A stretch of 64,000 bases of DNA, taken from NCBI RefSeq assembly GCF_001693485.1, contig NZ_MAXC01000004.1:165669-229668 (forward strand), read 5' to 3'. Below the pieces are notes generated by a model, which did not search any database, was not told the DNA's origin, and saw only the letters and a list, made by a program, of their open reading frames with translations. The stretch is from Bradyrhizobium sp. LMTR 3. GTDB taxonomy: Bacteria; Pseudomonadota; Alphaproteobacteria; Rhizobiales; Xanthobacteraceae. The position numbers were made by a program, and so were the translations under genes. Shown piece after piece: positions 8,428 to 17,816 of the stretch; within the stretch, counting starts at the first letter, position 1; each line of letters begins with the position of its first letter.

Positions 8428-10554
8428 CTATGCGGCCCTGATATTCGACAGGAACGCGTCGATCTCCTCGCGCAGCACATCGGCCTCGCGGCGCAGCGCG
8501 CCGGAGGCGGTCAGCACCTGGCCGGCGGCGGTTCCGGCCTGCGCCGAGGCGGTGGAGACGCCGACGATGTTGCTGGAGACTTCGCTGGTGCCGCCGGCGG
8601 CATGCTGGATGTTGCGCGCGATCTCGCGCGTCGCCGCACCCTGCTCCTCGACCGCCGCCGCGATCGCGGTGGTCACCTCGTTGATCTCGCTGATCGTGTT
8701 GCTGATGTTGCGGATCGCGGAGACCGCGGTCTCCGTCACCGTCTGCATGCTGACGATCTGCTGGCGGATCTCGTCGGTGGCCTTCGCTGTCTGGTTGGCG
8801 AGGCTCTTTACCTCGGAGGCGACCACGGCAAAGCCGCGGCCGGCATCGCCGGCGCGTGCCGCTTCGATGGTGGCGTTCAGCGCCAAAAGGTTGGTCTGCG
8901 AGGCGATGGTCTGGATCAGGTCGACGACCACGCTGATCCGCGCCGCGTTGTCCGCGAGCCCCTGCATGGTGGCGTCGGTCGCACCGGCGTCGTCGACCGC
9001 CTTGCGGGCGATCTCCGCCGAGGTGATGACCTGGCGGCCGATCTCCTCGATCGAGGAGGACAATTCCTCGGTGCCCGACGATACGGTCTGCACATTGGCC
9101 GAGGTCTGCTCGGCGGCGGTCGCAACTGCGGTCACCAGCGCGCTGGACTGGTCGGCGGTCGCCGACATGCTTTGCGCGGTCGATTGCATCGAGCCCGCCG
9201 CGGTCTGCAGGCTGTCGAGCGCGGTGCGAACGGTGCTTTCGAACTCGACGATGCGGGCTTCCATGCGGGAGGCGCGCTCCGACTTGGCGATGCGGTCCTT
9301 GTCCTGCTCGGCGGAGAGCGCGCGGCTCTGGATCATGCTCTCGCGGAACACCTGCAGCGAATCCGCCATGACGCCGATCTCGTCCTGGTGGTGGGTCTGA
9401 TAGACCTCAGTTTCGAGGTCGCCGCTGGACAGCAATTGCATCGAGTGCTGCAGGTTGCTGATCCGCCGCAGGATGTTGCGGCCGACATAGAGCCAGACGA
9501 ACAGGATCGAACCGACCAGCGTCGCCACGCCGAGCGCGAGCATGATCATGGTCCCGAACGAAATCTCCTGACGCGCCTGCCAAGCCGCAGCGTCGGTTTC
9601 CTTCTGCACGCCATCGACCAATTGCTGCACGCTGATGCCGAGGCCGACATTGAGCTTGCGGGTTTCCTCCAGAATGGTCTGGCCGAAATCGTCCGCGTCG
9701 AGCTCCTGCTGGCGGACCTTGAAGACGCCGGTCTTGCCGTCGGCAAGTGCCAGCAGGTCCAGGGTCGCTTTGCGGACGACATTCATCGCCGTGGTCGTGG
9801 GCAGCTTCTCGACATTCGACCTCACGCGCGCCTGCGCGGTGCGGAATTCCTTCCCGATGGCCTCCAACGTATCGCCGCTGGTGGCCGACAACGCGGCGAT
9901 CATGTCGAACGCCATCAGATTGCCGCTCGCGGCGATGTCGGCGAGCTGGTCGGCCGTCCTGTGGGCCTTGATGGCGTCGGCCTGCGAGAAGTTAGGAGCG
10001 GCGTAGATGCTGTAGAGTTCGGTCTGGGCGTCGATCGCCGCAGGGCCTGCGGCGGCAATGAAGCGCCGTTGAGCCTTTCGAACCGCTTCGTACAGTCTTT
10101 CGTGCTGGGCGGCCAGTTCGAGCCGCTCGCGCGCGGCCGCGCCGAGGCTCTTGATCACCTCATCGATGTTCTTCATGTTCTCGTTGAGCGCGGCAACGAC
10201 CGCCTTGTCGGCGCCGAGTTCGACGATCACGCCGAGCTTCTGCAGCGCGACCGCCTGGGTCTCCTTCATTTTCATGGTGCGATCGTTCAGCGCCTGCTCG
10301 CTGCGCGCAGCCAGCAGCGCCGGCCCCTGGCTGGCGAGGCTCGCGCTCTGCGCCGAGAGTTGCAGGCTGGCGGCGAGGCGGGGAATATCCCGTCCGCTCA
10401 AGTCCACCATGGTCCCGCCAAGCCGCCCGAGCATCAGTCCGGCACCGGCAGAGATGATGATCGCCATGCCGGCGATGACGGCGAAGGCGGCAAACAGACT
10501 GCCCCTGACGCCGAAGCGGAAACCTTTGACTTGCAATTTGGATCGTAACGCCAT
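8428..10554 (-). CDS. Methyl-accepting chemotaxis protein
   Basis: A 708-residue chemoreceptor. A first membrane helix (~residues 14-45) is followed by a long periplasmic helical sensor region (~46-332), a second helix (~335-358) ending in the HAMP domain (~358-412), and a cytoplasmic signalling coiled coil (~430-700). The hairpin-proximal core ([20 protein letters not shown]) that binds CheA/CheW is intact. There is no CheR-binding pentapeptide at the C-terminus. The ligand is not evident and no che genes lie nearby. Confidence 0.93.
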   Translation of the reverse strand: MALRSKLQVKGFRFGVRGSLFAAFAVIAGMAIIISAGAGLMLGRLGGTMVDLSGRDIPRLAASLQLSAQSASLASQGPALLAARSEQALNDRTMKMKETQAVALQKLGVIVELGADKAVVAALNENMKNIDEVIKSLGAAARERLELAAQHERLYEAVRKAQRRFIAAAGPAAIDAQTELYSIYAAPNFSQADAIKAHRTADQLADIAASGNLMAFDMIAALSATSGDTLEAIGKEFRTAQARVRSNVEKLPTTTAMNVVRKATLDLLALADGKTGVFKVRQQELDADDFGQTILEETRKLNVGLGISVQQLVDGVQKETDAAAWQARQEISFGTMIMLALGVATLVGSILFVWLYVGRNILRRISNLQHSMQLLSSGDLETEVYQTHHQDEIGVMADSLQVFRESMIQSRALSAEQDKDRIAKSERASRMEARIVEFESTVRTALDSLQTAAGSMQSTAQSMSATADQSSALVTAVATAAEQTSANVQTVSSGTEELSSSIEEIGRQVITSAEIARKAVDDAGATDATMQGLADNAARISVVVDLIQTIASQTNLLALNATIEAARAGDAGRGFAVVASEVKSLANQTAKATDEIRQQIVSMQTVTETAVSAIRNISNTISEINEVTTAIAAAVEEQGAATREIARNIQHAAGGTSEVSSNIVGVSTASAQAGTAAGQVLTASGALRREADVLREEIDAFLSNIRAA

Positions 10555-10729
10555 CTGCCCGCTGCCCCGTCCACGCTACCTTGGGATGTTTCGGGCGGCA
10601 GTATCGCGATACCCGGTTAACAAGTTTGGAAAACCGGAGCTTTTTTCGCCATAATTTTAGCGGCAGACGTTTGCCACTGGATTTTTCCGTATTCCGGAAA
10701 ACGCAGGCGAATGAACAAAACGCACAAAA
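10555..10729. other. Spacer between the porin terminator and the chemoreceptor gene
   Basis: About 175 AT-richer bases that should hold the promoter of the minus-strand chemoreceptor gene. No repeat or reading frame of note was seen. Confidence 0.35.
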
Positions 10730-10759
10730 ACAAAAAAGGCCGGCGTGAAAGCCGGCCTT
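10730..10759 (-). terminator. Rho-independent terminator of the outer-membrane protein gene
   Basis: Read on the minus strand, a GC-rich stem (AAGGCCGGC with GCCGGCCTT, loop of 6) is followed by a run of Ts. It lies 24 bases after the stop codon of the Omp25-like gene. Confidence 0.85.
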
Positions 10760-10782
10760 CTGCAATTCTCAGTTGAAAGCGC

Positions 10783-11508
10783 TCAGTAGCGTGCCGCGAC
10801 GGGGCTTGCGAAGTTGAAGCGATAATTGACGCCGAGCTTCAGCGTGTGGTCGTCGTTATGGAAGCTTCCGAACGGCGCCAGCGCCGCAGGGGAAACAAAG
10901 CGGCTGCTGCCGAAGTCGTAATACATGTATTCGCCTTTGACCGACCAGTTCGTGGCGAACATGTATTCGAGGCCGGCGCCGACGGTGTAGCCGTGGCTGT
11001 GGTTGCCGTCGAGCAGGAAGGGGATCGGCGCGCCGGCGAGCGTCAGCCTCTCGCGGTTGTCGGAATAGGCGTAGCCGCCTTTGACGTAGAGGAGGCCCGC
11101 ACCCCAGGTGTAGCCGATGCGGGCAGTGACCGAGCCGAGGCCGCGCTGATCATTGGTGTAGACGTAGGCGCCGGGGAAGGTGGCGTTGAGGTTATTCTTG
11201 CCGAGCCAGGAATACTGGCCCTCGGTGCCGAGCACCCAGTTCGGCGCAAACTGCCAATCGAGGCCGGCCTGAACGCCGCCGAGCAGTCGGGCGCTGGAGT
11301 CGCTCAGCACCGCGCCGTTGAAGTCGTGGCTGCCACTGAAGGCGCCGCCGAGATGGCCGCCGATATAGAAGCCGGTCCATTGAGCGGCGACCATCGCCGG
11401 CGTGTAAACGGGCTGCTTGTAATAGCGTGCGCCGAGGTCGGCGCCGAGGGCGGGCGCGGCGGCGGTGAGGGCTGCAAAGGCCACGAGGGCGGCGAGAATC
11501 TTCTTCAT
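10783..11508 (-). CDS. Omp25/RopB-like outer-membrane beta-barrel protein
   Basis: A 241-residue protein with a clear signal peptide (MKKILAALVAFAALTAAAPA, cut after ALGA near residue 23). Then comes WTGFYIGGHLGGAFS, the family signature of small 8-strand alphaproteobacterial porin-like proteins, and it ends in an aromatic/Arg C-terminus (VAARY). Internal motifs GLDWQFAPNWVLGTEGQYSW and GLEYMFATNWSVKGEYMYYDF match the barrel's repeating hairpins. The ATG at 11508 is chosen because the signal peptide begins there and a GGAGA ribosome site precedes it. It is monocistronic with its own terminator. Confidence 0.93.
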   Translation of the reverse strand: MKKILAALVAFAALTAAAPALGADLGARYYKQPVYTPAMVAAQWTGFYIGGHLGGAFSGSHDFNGAVLSDSSARLLGGVQAGLDWQFAPNWVLGTEGQYSWLGKNNLNATFPGAYVYTNDQRGLGSVTARIGYTWGAGLLYVKGGYAYSDNRERLTLAGAPIPFLLDGNHSHGYTVGAGLEYMFATNWSVKGEYMYYDFGSSRFVSPAALAPFGSFHNDDHTLKLGVNYRFNFASPVAARY

Positions 11509-11729
11509 TTTTGCTGTCTCCGAAAACCGTTCGGCGACACCGCGTGCCGGCGTCATCCATGGCCACGCAGATAGACAGCTTTTATCTAAAATGCTGTCAC
11601 TCCCGGGTGACAGCGGGCTGTAACCCAACCCATTGGCGGACAAACGTTTTTTGTACTTAATGAAGGCCTAATCAAAGGTAACGAAAGGCTTAATTTTCGC
11701 TAGCTCCGCAAGTCTCAGGCAAGTTTTCC

Positions 11730-12074
11730 TTAACCAATGCGGCGGCGCACGTCGCTGCGCATCTGCTCGCGGAAGGCTTGCCGCCGCGCCGGGCGATCTT
11801 TCGCTGGCACGTCGTGGCGGTCGAACACGTTGAACATATCGAGGATCGGGTAGTGGTCGCTGGCCATCGCCAGGATGCGCAACAGCTCCGCCACCGGCCC
11901 GGTCGGACCGGTGACCTCCCATTTACGGATCGTGTCGGCTCCGTCGGAGCCCGGCAACCCGCAGAGCTTGGCCATATCGGCCACCGACAGTGGCTGGCCG
12001 ATGGCCTCACCGAGATGCTGGCGAAGTTTCTTCAGTTCGGCTCCGGTCACGGGTTCTCCATTACAAATCGACAT
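11730..12074 (-). CDS. Small helix-turn-helix-like protein (putative XRE-type regulator)
   Basis: A 114-residue protein. Residues ~10-70 (ELKKLRQHLGEAIGQPLSVA, then DMAKLCGLPGSDGADTIRKW) look like an XRE-type helix-turn-helix, with a cysteine in the recognition region, followed by a short helical tail. The ribosome site before the ATG is weak. A 77-residue membrane protein diverges from it across 77 bases. The function as a regulator is inferred from the motif only. Confidence 0.65.
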   Translation of the reverse strand: MSICNGEPVTGAELKKLRQHLGEAIGQPLSVADMAKLCGLPGSDGADTIRKWEVTGPTGPVAELLRILAMASDHYPILDMFNVFDRHDVPAKDRPARRQAFREQMRSDVRRRIG

Positions 12075-12151
12075 CTGTGAAGTGCGTCACACACCAGATC
12101 AGGCCTGGGGACTATACGCAGCCTATTAGGTTTCCTGATAGGAGGTAACCA

Positions 12152-12385
12152 ATGCGCCGATTGCTTGAAAGCCTTACCCCCCAGGCCCGCCAGATTTATT
12201 GGAAATGGGTTGGCGGCATGTTCGCCTTTTATGTCGTGCTGATGGTCACGGCTGCAGGCGTATTCGTCAGTCACGATTCAACGCGCAAGCTGGCGCATGA
12301 ACCCGCCGCGACTGTGGCAATCGGCGGCAAGCAGCGCTTGGTCACCGAGACCCCGGCGTCAATCCGGCAGGCCGCGAGGTATTGA
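12152..12385 (+). CDS. Small single-span membrane protein, unknown function
   Basis: 77 residues with one hydrophobic helix (~residues 20-42, GGMFAFYVVLMVTAAGVFV) after a basic amphipathic N-terminus, and a polar C-terminal tail. A strong ribosome site (GGAGG, 12141-12145) sits 7 bases before the ATG, which supports a real gene despite its size. I do not recognise the family. It diverges from the small HTH gene. Confidence 0.65.
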   Translation: MRRLLESLTPQARQIYWKWVGGMFAFYVVLMVTAAGVFVSHDSTRKLAHEPAATVAIGGKQRLVTETPASIRQAARY

Positions 12386-12401
12386 GGCCGGCTACCGGCG
12401 T

Positions 12402-13868
12402 TCAGACGCCGATCGCGTTTCGCGCTACCACGTCGCGATAGAAGGCAACGCTCAGTTTCGGCGTCCGGCGCTGCGTCTCGAAGTCGACGTGGTAGAGCCC
12501 GAAGCGCTTCTCGTAGCCATAGATCCATTCGAAATTATCCATCAGGCTCCAGAGGAAGTAGCCGCGGACCGGCACGCCCTCCGACGTCGCGCGCTGCAAT
12601 TGCCGCAAGTAATTGCGCAGATACATGATGCGATCGAGGTCGTAGACCTGACCGTCGGCGCGAAGCTTGTCTTCCGACGAGGTGCCGTTCTCGCTGATAT
12701 AGATCGTCTCGATGTTCCAGACCTTTGCCGCCAGCCGCGGCGCCCAGTAGATCGTTTCCGGCCCCACACGCAGCCATTCGGAATTCATGTGCGGGAAGGA
12801 AGCGGGAAACGGCAGCACGCTCCAGCCCGGCGCTTTGTCGGAAGCGGCGATGTAGAACTGCGGCGCGTAGATGTTGAGGCCGACGAAATCGTTCGGCTGC
12901 GAAATGATCTTCAATTCCTGATCGGTGAATTTCGGCGCGTTCTTGCCGGCGAACTGCAGAAAGCCGTCGGTATATTTGCCTTCCAGGATGACGCCGAGAA
13001 AGCCCGAGTTCAATTCGCGCGTCGCTATCTCGGCTGCGCGAACGTTTTCCGGCGTGTCGAACGCCGGCACGCAGGCCGCGATGTTTTCGGCCGGTCCCAC
13101 TTTGGTGCCCTTGCGTCCATGGGCGCGGATCGCCTGCACGGCGAGGCCATGCGCCAGCGCCACATGGTGGCGGACCTGGTTGACCTCCGCATCGGGCAGT
13201 TTGAGCCCGGGGGCATCGATGCCCCATCCATAGCCGAAATTCACGAACCTTCCGGCTTCGTTGATCGTGAAGATCGACCGGACGCGATCCGTGATCCGCG
13301 CTGCCACATGGCCGGCATAATCGCTGAACGCTTTTGACGTTTCGCTGGATCGCCAGCCGCCGACCTTGTCCTCGAGCGCCTGCGGCAGGTCCCAGTGATA
13401 AAGCGTCCCGTACGGCTCGATGCCGTTCTTGAGGAGTTCGTCGACGAGCCGGTCGTAGAAGTCGAGGCCCTTGGGGTTCGGCTTGCCCGTTCCTTCCGGA
13501 AAAACGCGCGGCCAGGCGATCGAAAACCGGTAGGCCCTCGCGCCCAATTCCCTGATCAGGCCGATGTCTTCCTTGTAGCGATGATAGTGTTCGTTGGCGC
13601 GGTCGCCGCTGGTGCCGTCCTCGATCTTGCCTGATGTGTGCGAGAACGTATCCCAGATCGAACGGCCGCGGCCGTCTTCGTTCACGGCGCCCTCGATCTG
13701 ATAGGCCGACGTCGCGGTGCCCCAGACGAAGTCTTTCGGAAAGCTCGCCGGCGCGGGCCGGTCGGATGCCGGTTGCGCGGCGGCATCGGCTGGCGCGGCA
13801 GCAATGCCCAGCGCGGACAAGCCCGCAAGCTTTGCAAAATGCCGGCGCGAGAATTTTCCGAACATCAT
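12402..13868 (-). CDS. Exported GH1 family beta-glucosidase (Tat signal)
   Basis: A 488-residue glycoside hydrolase family 1 enzyme, expected to hydrolyse beta-glucosides. The N-terminus carries a twin-arginine type signal (KFSRRHFAKLAGLSALGIAA), so export folded through Tat is likely; most GH1 enzymes are cytoplasmic. The N-terminal GH1 signature is present (FVWGTATSAYQIEGAVNEDG), as is the nucleophile E393 in YISENGTSS. The acid/base glutamate E204 is present, but its motif reads TINEAG rather than the usual TINEP. SLMDNFEW near the end is typical. It starts 10 bases after the GH16 gene, so the two form an operon. Confidence 0.92.
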   Translation of the reverse strand: MMFGKFSRRHFAKLAGLSALGIAAAPADAAAQPASDRPAPASFPKDFVWGTATSAYQIEGAVNEDGRGRSIWDTFSHTSGKIEDGTSGDRANEHYHRYKEDIGLIRELGARAYRFSIAWPRVFPEGTGKPNPKGLDFYDRLVDELLKNGIEPYGTLYHWDLPQALEDKVGGWRSSETSKAFSDYAGHVAARITDRVRSIFTINEAGRFVNFGYGWGIDAPGLKLPDAEVNQVRHHVALAHGLAVQAIRAHGRKGTKVGPAENIAACVPAFDTPENVRAAEIATRELNSGFLGVILEGKYTDGFLQFAGKNAPKFTDQELKIISQPNDFVGLNIYAPQFYIAASDKAPGWSVLPFPASFPHMNSEWLRVGPETIYWAPRLAAKVWNIETIYISENGTSSEDKLRADGQVYDLDRIMYLRNYLRQLQRATSEGVPVRGYFLWSLMDNFEWIYGYEKRFGLYHVDFETQRRTPKLSVAFYRDVVARNAIGV

Positions 13869-13877
13869 CGTCTCCGG

Positions 13878-14897
13878 TCAGCGTTCGTCGATTTGGTAGG
13901 CGGATATGCTGTCGATCTCGAATGCGACAATATTGGGAGATTCGCCATCGACGAATCCCACGCCCTCGAGAGTCTTCGAGCCCATAGCCAGGTTCACGAT
14001 CATGTACATGGGTTCGTGGAAGCCGACCGGGACCTTGATCTCGGAGACCGGCTGTCGGTCTATGAAATAGGTTATGCGATCCGGCTGCCACAGCACGCCA
14101 TAGTCGTGGAACGCGGTCGGGGCGTCCGGCACAATGAAGTCAAACCCGCAGCGTTCCACGCGCTGCGTCTCCGGTATCCGCCAATGCGTCGTCATCACGA
14201 TGTCGCCCGGCCGTTGCCCGCGGCCTTCCATGATGTCGACTTCCGGCGGCCAGCCGCCGTCATCGGCGAGCATCCAGAATGCCGGCCACACGCCGGTGCC
14301 GACCGGTATCTTGGCGCGGATTTCGAAATATCCGTACTTCTGGGCAAACCGGCTCTGGGTCGTCAGGATGCCCGAGATATATTCATTGTTGAACAGCACG
14401 GTCTTCAGCGCTGGCGGGGTCCGGCTGGCGACGATCGAGAGAACGCCGTCCTTGACCTTGAACGGATCGAGGCCGAGCGGCGTTGTTTCGCGCCCGCCAT
14501 AACGCGGATCGACATAGATCTGCTGTTCGCCATTGTAGCTGGTCTTGCGCCTGAAGTCGGAGCCCTCGCCACCCCAGTAACGCGCTTCCGGCCAGGCAGC
14601 GCCGCCGGCGTAGTAGGGCGCCCATCTTTCATCCAGCAGCGGATGGGTATCGAAATCGTCGTGGAAAGTCCGGTGCAGGGCTACCGATGCGAACGATGCG
14701 GGGTTCGGCGCCTCGACGCGGCGGCAGCGCTCGCCGAGCATGGCGGTCGCAACCTGCAGCGTGAGTTTGGCCGTTGCCCCGGCGAGATCGGCCTGCGCCA
14801 ACGCTGGCCCGGCAAACAGGCTGCCCATCGCGACCAAAGCGCACAGCATCAATCTCTCGGTCCGCCGTTCCCTTCGCGACGACAGGAGATCATTCAC
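13878..14897 (-). CDS. Secreted GH16 family beta-glucanase
   Basis: About 339 residues. The catalytic motif of retaining GH16 enzymes is intact: E219-V-D221-I-M-E224 (PPEVDIMEG), with E219 as nucleophile and E224 as acid/base. KYGYFEIRAKIPVGTGVWPA is the classic GH16 substrate-cleft signature. The N-terminus has a basic stretch and a hydrophobic core ending in PALAQA, a Sec signal. I start at the GTG at 14897 because a GAGG ribosome site lies 9 bases upstream; a longer frame to 15083 would overlap the palindromic operator-like sequence. Likely substrates are beta-1,3 or mixed-linkage glucans, not resolvable here. First gene of an operon with the GH1 gene. Confidence 0.9.
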   Translation of the reverse strand: MNDLLSSRRERRTERLMLCALVAMGSLFAGPALAQADLAGATAKLTLQVATAMLGERCRRVEAPNPASFASVALHRTFHDDFDTHPLLDERWAPYYAGGAAWPEARYWGGEGSDFRRKTSYNGEQQIYVDPRYGGRETTPLGLDPFKVKDGVLSIVASRTPPALKTVLFNNEYISGILTTQSRFAQKYGYFEIRAKIPVGTGVWPAFWMLADDGGWPPEVDIMEGRGQRPGDIVMTTHWRIPETQRVERCGFDFIVPDAPTAFHDYGVLWQPDRITYFIDRQPVSEIKVPVGFHEPMYMIVNLAMGSKTLEGVGFVDGESPNIVAFEIDSISAYQIDER

Positions 14898-14939
14898 GGA
14901 CGATGCCCTCGATCTGACGGTCTGCGGACGAACGGCGTG

Positions 14940-14974
14940 CGTACCTCGTTTGAGGTACGTAGTTATACGAGGTG
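14940..14974. promoter_or_regulatory. Operator-like palindrome between the glycosidase operon and the HD-GYP gene
   Basis: CGTACCTC and GAGGTACG form a perfect 8-base stem around a 4-base loop (14940-14959). A third half-site ACGAGG follows at 14969-14974. The site lies 43 bases upstream of the GH16 start, in the divergent promoter region shared with the HD-GYP gene. The binding protein is unknown. Confidence 0.5.
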
Positions 14975-15151
14975 GATACTTAACGGCAAGGTAGCCCTGA
15001 TGTCCCAGAATGAGGTGCGTTGGAGCGCCTGATGCCGATGGCGCCGAGTGAGGGCTCGGCCTTTCGAACCATCGATCGTTCAATTTGTTTTCAGTTCTCC
15101 AAGATTGAGAGACGGTTTCTTCAATATTGGCGCGTACGGACTTTTCTCGAC

Positions 15152-16195
15152 ATGCTCGTCTACTATGTCACAGACGAACCGACGAAGTTGCCTGCAGTTC
15201 GCGCGATGTTCGAGCCGCAACACGCCGTGGTGCCCTGGTTGCTGGGCGGCGACGGCACCCGGCTCAGGTCGCATGGCGTGCTGATGGTCGACGTCGACCT
15301 GCGGCAGATGCCGCGCGTCGATCGGCTCAGGCTCATATTGCAGGACCTCGCCGGCATTCCCGAAAAACTGTTCGTCGTTCACAATCTCTCGCGCTCGATG
15401 GTAGCGCAGGCCTATGCGCTCGGCGCGACCGCGGTCCTTTCACGCGCCAAGGAAGCAATTCCCAAGGTTGCGCAGATCGAAGCGGTGGAAGCGGCCGCGG
15501 AGGACAAAGCTGCGGTTCCGGCATCGGAGATGGACGAGGGCGTGGCCGCCTTCGCCTCGATGTTTTCGAATGTGCGCCTTGGCAGGCCGGTGAAAGTTGC
15601 CGATGCGAAGCGTGCGACGTCGAAGATCATCCAGCGCGTCGGGCAGGATGGCCTTTCGGCATGGCTTGACGAGGTGCGCCGCTATCACGAGGGCACGTTT
15701 CAGCATTGCCTGCTCGTCACCGGCGTCGCGGTCGGCTTCGCGCTCGATATCGGGTTTTCCGGCACAGACGTATCGCGGCTCGGAATGGCGGCGACCCTTC
15801 ACGACATCGGCAAGGCGCGCATCCCGCTGTCGATTCTGGACAAGCCCGGGCGCTTGGACCCTGACGAGGAGGAGATCATCAAGCGCCATCCCGCGATCGG
15901 ATATGAACTGTTGAAGGGCGTGTCCGGCATCAGCCCGGAGATTCTGGACGGCGTGAGGCACCATCACGAATATCTTGACGGCTCCGGCTATCCAGATGGA
16001 CTGAAGGCCTCGCAGATTTCCGATCTGGTCCGGTTGCTGACGATCTCGGACATCTTCGCCGCGCTCATCGAGTCGAGGTCGTACCGGCCGCCCATGGCCC
16101 GGCCCGCCGCCTACCAGATCCTGTGCGGCATGGAGGGCAAGCTGGAAGGATCGCTGGTCAGGGCGTTCCGCAATGTCGCACTGGGGCCGGGATGA
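15152..16195 (+). CDS. HD-GYP domain protein (putative cyclic-di-GMP phosphodiesterase)
   Basis: About 347 residues. The first ~120 residues resemble a receiver-like fold without an obvious phosphoacceptor context (a VDVD segment near residue 47). The C-terminal half is an HD-GYP domain with H217-D218 (LHDIGKARIPLSILDKPG), the following HHEYLDGSGYPDG with G279-Y280-P281, and DIFAALIESRSYRPPM. HD-GYP enzymes degrade cyclic-di-GMP to pGpG or GMP. The start is uncertain; the ATG at 15152 begins the plausible folded part, with a weak ribosome site, while upstream in-frame starts give low-quality sequence. Divergent from the secreted glycosidase operon. Confidence 0.85.
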   Translation: MLVYYVTDEPTKLPAVRAMFEPQHAVVPWLLGGDGTRLRSHGVLMVDVDLRQMPRVDRLRLILQDLAGIPEKLFVVHNLSRSMVAQAYALGATAVLSRAKEAIPKVAQIEAVEAAAEDKAAVPASEMDEGVAAFASMFSNVRLGRPVKVADAKRATSKIIQRVGQDGLSAWLDEVRRYHEGTFQHCLLVTGVAVGFALDIGFSGTDVSRLGMAATLHDIGKARIPLSILDKPGRLDPDEEEIIKRHPAIGYELLKGVSGISPEILDGVRHHHEYLDGSGYPDGLKASQISDLVRLLTISDIFAALIESRSYRPPMARPAAYQILCGMEGKLEGSLVRAFRNVALGPG

Positions 16196-16528
16196 GGTTG
16201 CGTTAGATTGCCCATACGGACAGTTCCCGTATCGGCGGGGCCGCCAGCACAATGAACCGGTGGCTGACCTTAGCGGAACTCGATCAGCGGTCCTGAAGGC
16301 TGGTGTCGAAGCGGTTCCCCGATCGCCTGCGACGCCGCATCAAAGGTTCGCCGTACCTTTACCGGCGTGGCGCGGTAGGGTACTCAGCAAGTATCGTATC
16401 CAAGATGGCTGCTCAAAGCCGGCACGATGCACGATGAAAGTGGAGTTGGTGGCGGCACAGCGCAGAAGACATTCCTGCCAAAGACTTCCCAGGAGATCTG
16501 CGTGTTCTTCTGAGGGACGAAGTCTCTC
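16196..16528. other. 333-base intergenic region with no recognised gene
   Basis: Short reading frames here have no recognisable protein character. A ribosome site (AGGGA, 16513-16517) for the Crp-family gene lies at the right end. I see no long palindrome or RNA gene. Confidence 0.4.
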
Positions 16529-17296
16529 GTGATGGGCCGTCCGGCGAGCGCCGGTAATCGCCTTCTCATGGCGTTGCCGCCGGCAGACCTCGCGTTGCTC
16601 GCCCCTCATCTCCAGAAGGTGTCGCTCGAACAGGACGCCGTGGTGATACGAGCGGGAGATCGACGCCACCATGTTTACTTTCCCCATAGCGGGGCCATCT
16701 CCTTCATGCTCGGCCTTCCGAACGGAGAAACGATCGCAACCGCGGTAATCGGGCGCGAGGGAGCGATCGGGGCATTATCGGTGCTGGGACCCTCTTTCTT
16801 GTCCTCCGTGACCGCGGTCGTGCGGGTGGCCGGCACCGCCTCGCAAATCTCCGTGTCGCGGTTTCATGCAGCCTACATGGAGAGCGGCGCCATCAGACAG
16901 GTGGTCGAGGCGCACACGAGGTCGATACTCATGCAGTTCCAGCACGTCTCAGCCTGCAACGGACTGCACTCGGTCGAGGCCCGCATGGCCCGGTGGCTGC
17001 TTCATCTGCACGATCGAACCGAGGGCAACAACATCCTGGCATTAACGCAGGGCACGCTTTCGCAGTTGCTCGGGGTGCGACGAACGACCGTGACGCAGGT
17101 GATTGCCAAACTCCGCGCCTTAGGCGCCATCAGATCCGCTCGGCGGGGCTTGGTCGAAATTGACAGGCCGCGGCTCGAGGAGGCTACCTGTGAATGCTAC
17201 GACATCATACGTTGTGCAACCGATCGGATCGTCCCGCATGAAGCCGTGAGGTCGCACCCGCATTTTGCATCGGCCGACAAACTCCACGGTGTATGA
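16529..17296 (+). CDS. Crp/Fnr-family transcriptional regulator
   Basis: 255 residues: an N-terminal cyclic-nucleotide-binding-like beta-roll (~20-130; VYFPHSGAISFMLGLPNGE, then ATAVIGREGAIGA) and a C-terminal winged helix (TQGTLSQLLGVRRTTVTQVI). There is no cysteine cluster for an Fe-S cluster at the N-terminus, and the classical cAMP-binding arginine motif is not evident, so it is unlike Fnr or Crp proper. The GTG at 16529 and the ATG at 16532 are adjacent; the GTG has the better spacing to AGGGA. Effector and targets are unknown. Confidence 0.9.
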   Translation: MMGRPASAGNRLLMALPPADLALLAPHLQKVSLEQDAVVIRAGDRRHHVYFPHSGAISFMLGLPNGETIATAVIGREGAIGALSVLGPSFLSSVTAVVRVAGTASQISVSRFHAAYMESGAIRQVVEAHTRSILMQFQHVSACNGLHSVEARMARWLLHLHDRTEGNNILALTQGTLSQLLGVRRTTVTQVIAKLRALGAIRSARRGLVEIDRPRLEEATCECYDIIRCATDRIVPHEAVRSHPHFASADKLHGV

Positions 17297-17422
17297 TCGG
17301 TTTTAATAACCTCCTACAGACGGCCGCGACGGCGAGCAAGAAATCGGCAATGTTCGAGGAAGCGAATGACCGCTCGCAACCCGACGCGCGGAAGCCTTGT
17401 GGCTGATCTTTCAGGGAAGAGC

Positions 17423-17497
17423 TGGTGCTGCCAGACAGGATTGAACTGTCGACCTCTCCATTACCAATGGAGTGCTCTACCACTGAGCTACGGCAGC
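17423..17497 (-). tRNA. tRNA-Thr (anticodon GGU)
   Basis: A complete 75-base cloverleaf on the minus strand. The acceptor stem GCTGCCG pairs with TGGCAGC (one G-T pair) and the CCA end is encoded. The D arm GCTC...GAGC and the T arm with GTTCAATC are normal. The anticodon loop TTGGTAA gives GGT, which reads ACC/ACU threonine codons. No integrase or attachment-site duplication is visible beside it. Confidence 0.97.
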
Positions 17498-17816
17498 ATG
17501 CCCGGTGTTCAAGGAATCGGCCCTAAAGGCCCCTACAGGCGGCCGGTTCTTGCCACAAGGGCCGTTCTGGTGCAAGCGCGCGGACAGGCTGAGAAAGCAC
17601 CAAAATGGGGTAAAAATCGTCCCGACGATCAGGACCAGGAGCAATTGGGCTACTTCGGGCCTCGCACCGGTTCCCGACCTTGCCTTGAGCGGCCGAATCC
17701 TGGCTTCCGCTACTTGTCGCGGGGTTCGGGATCGTGGCAGGCCGGGCGCGATTGCGGCATGGCTGATCGAAAGCGGCTTCGAATGGCGGCGTCCTTGGCG
17801 CTGTTTTGAACAAGGC

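Noticed and set aside
16173..16532. A small protein gene in the spacer between the HD-GYP and Crp-family genes
   Set aside because: No ribosome site, no conserved-looking segment, and overlap with the HD-GYP 3' end.
17205..17483. A 92-codon minus-strand frame across the tRNA-Thr
   Set aside because: It reads through the tRNA itself; its N-terminal half is translated tRNA sequence.
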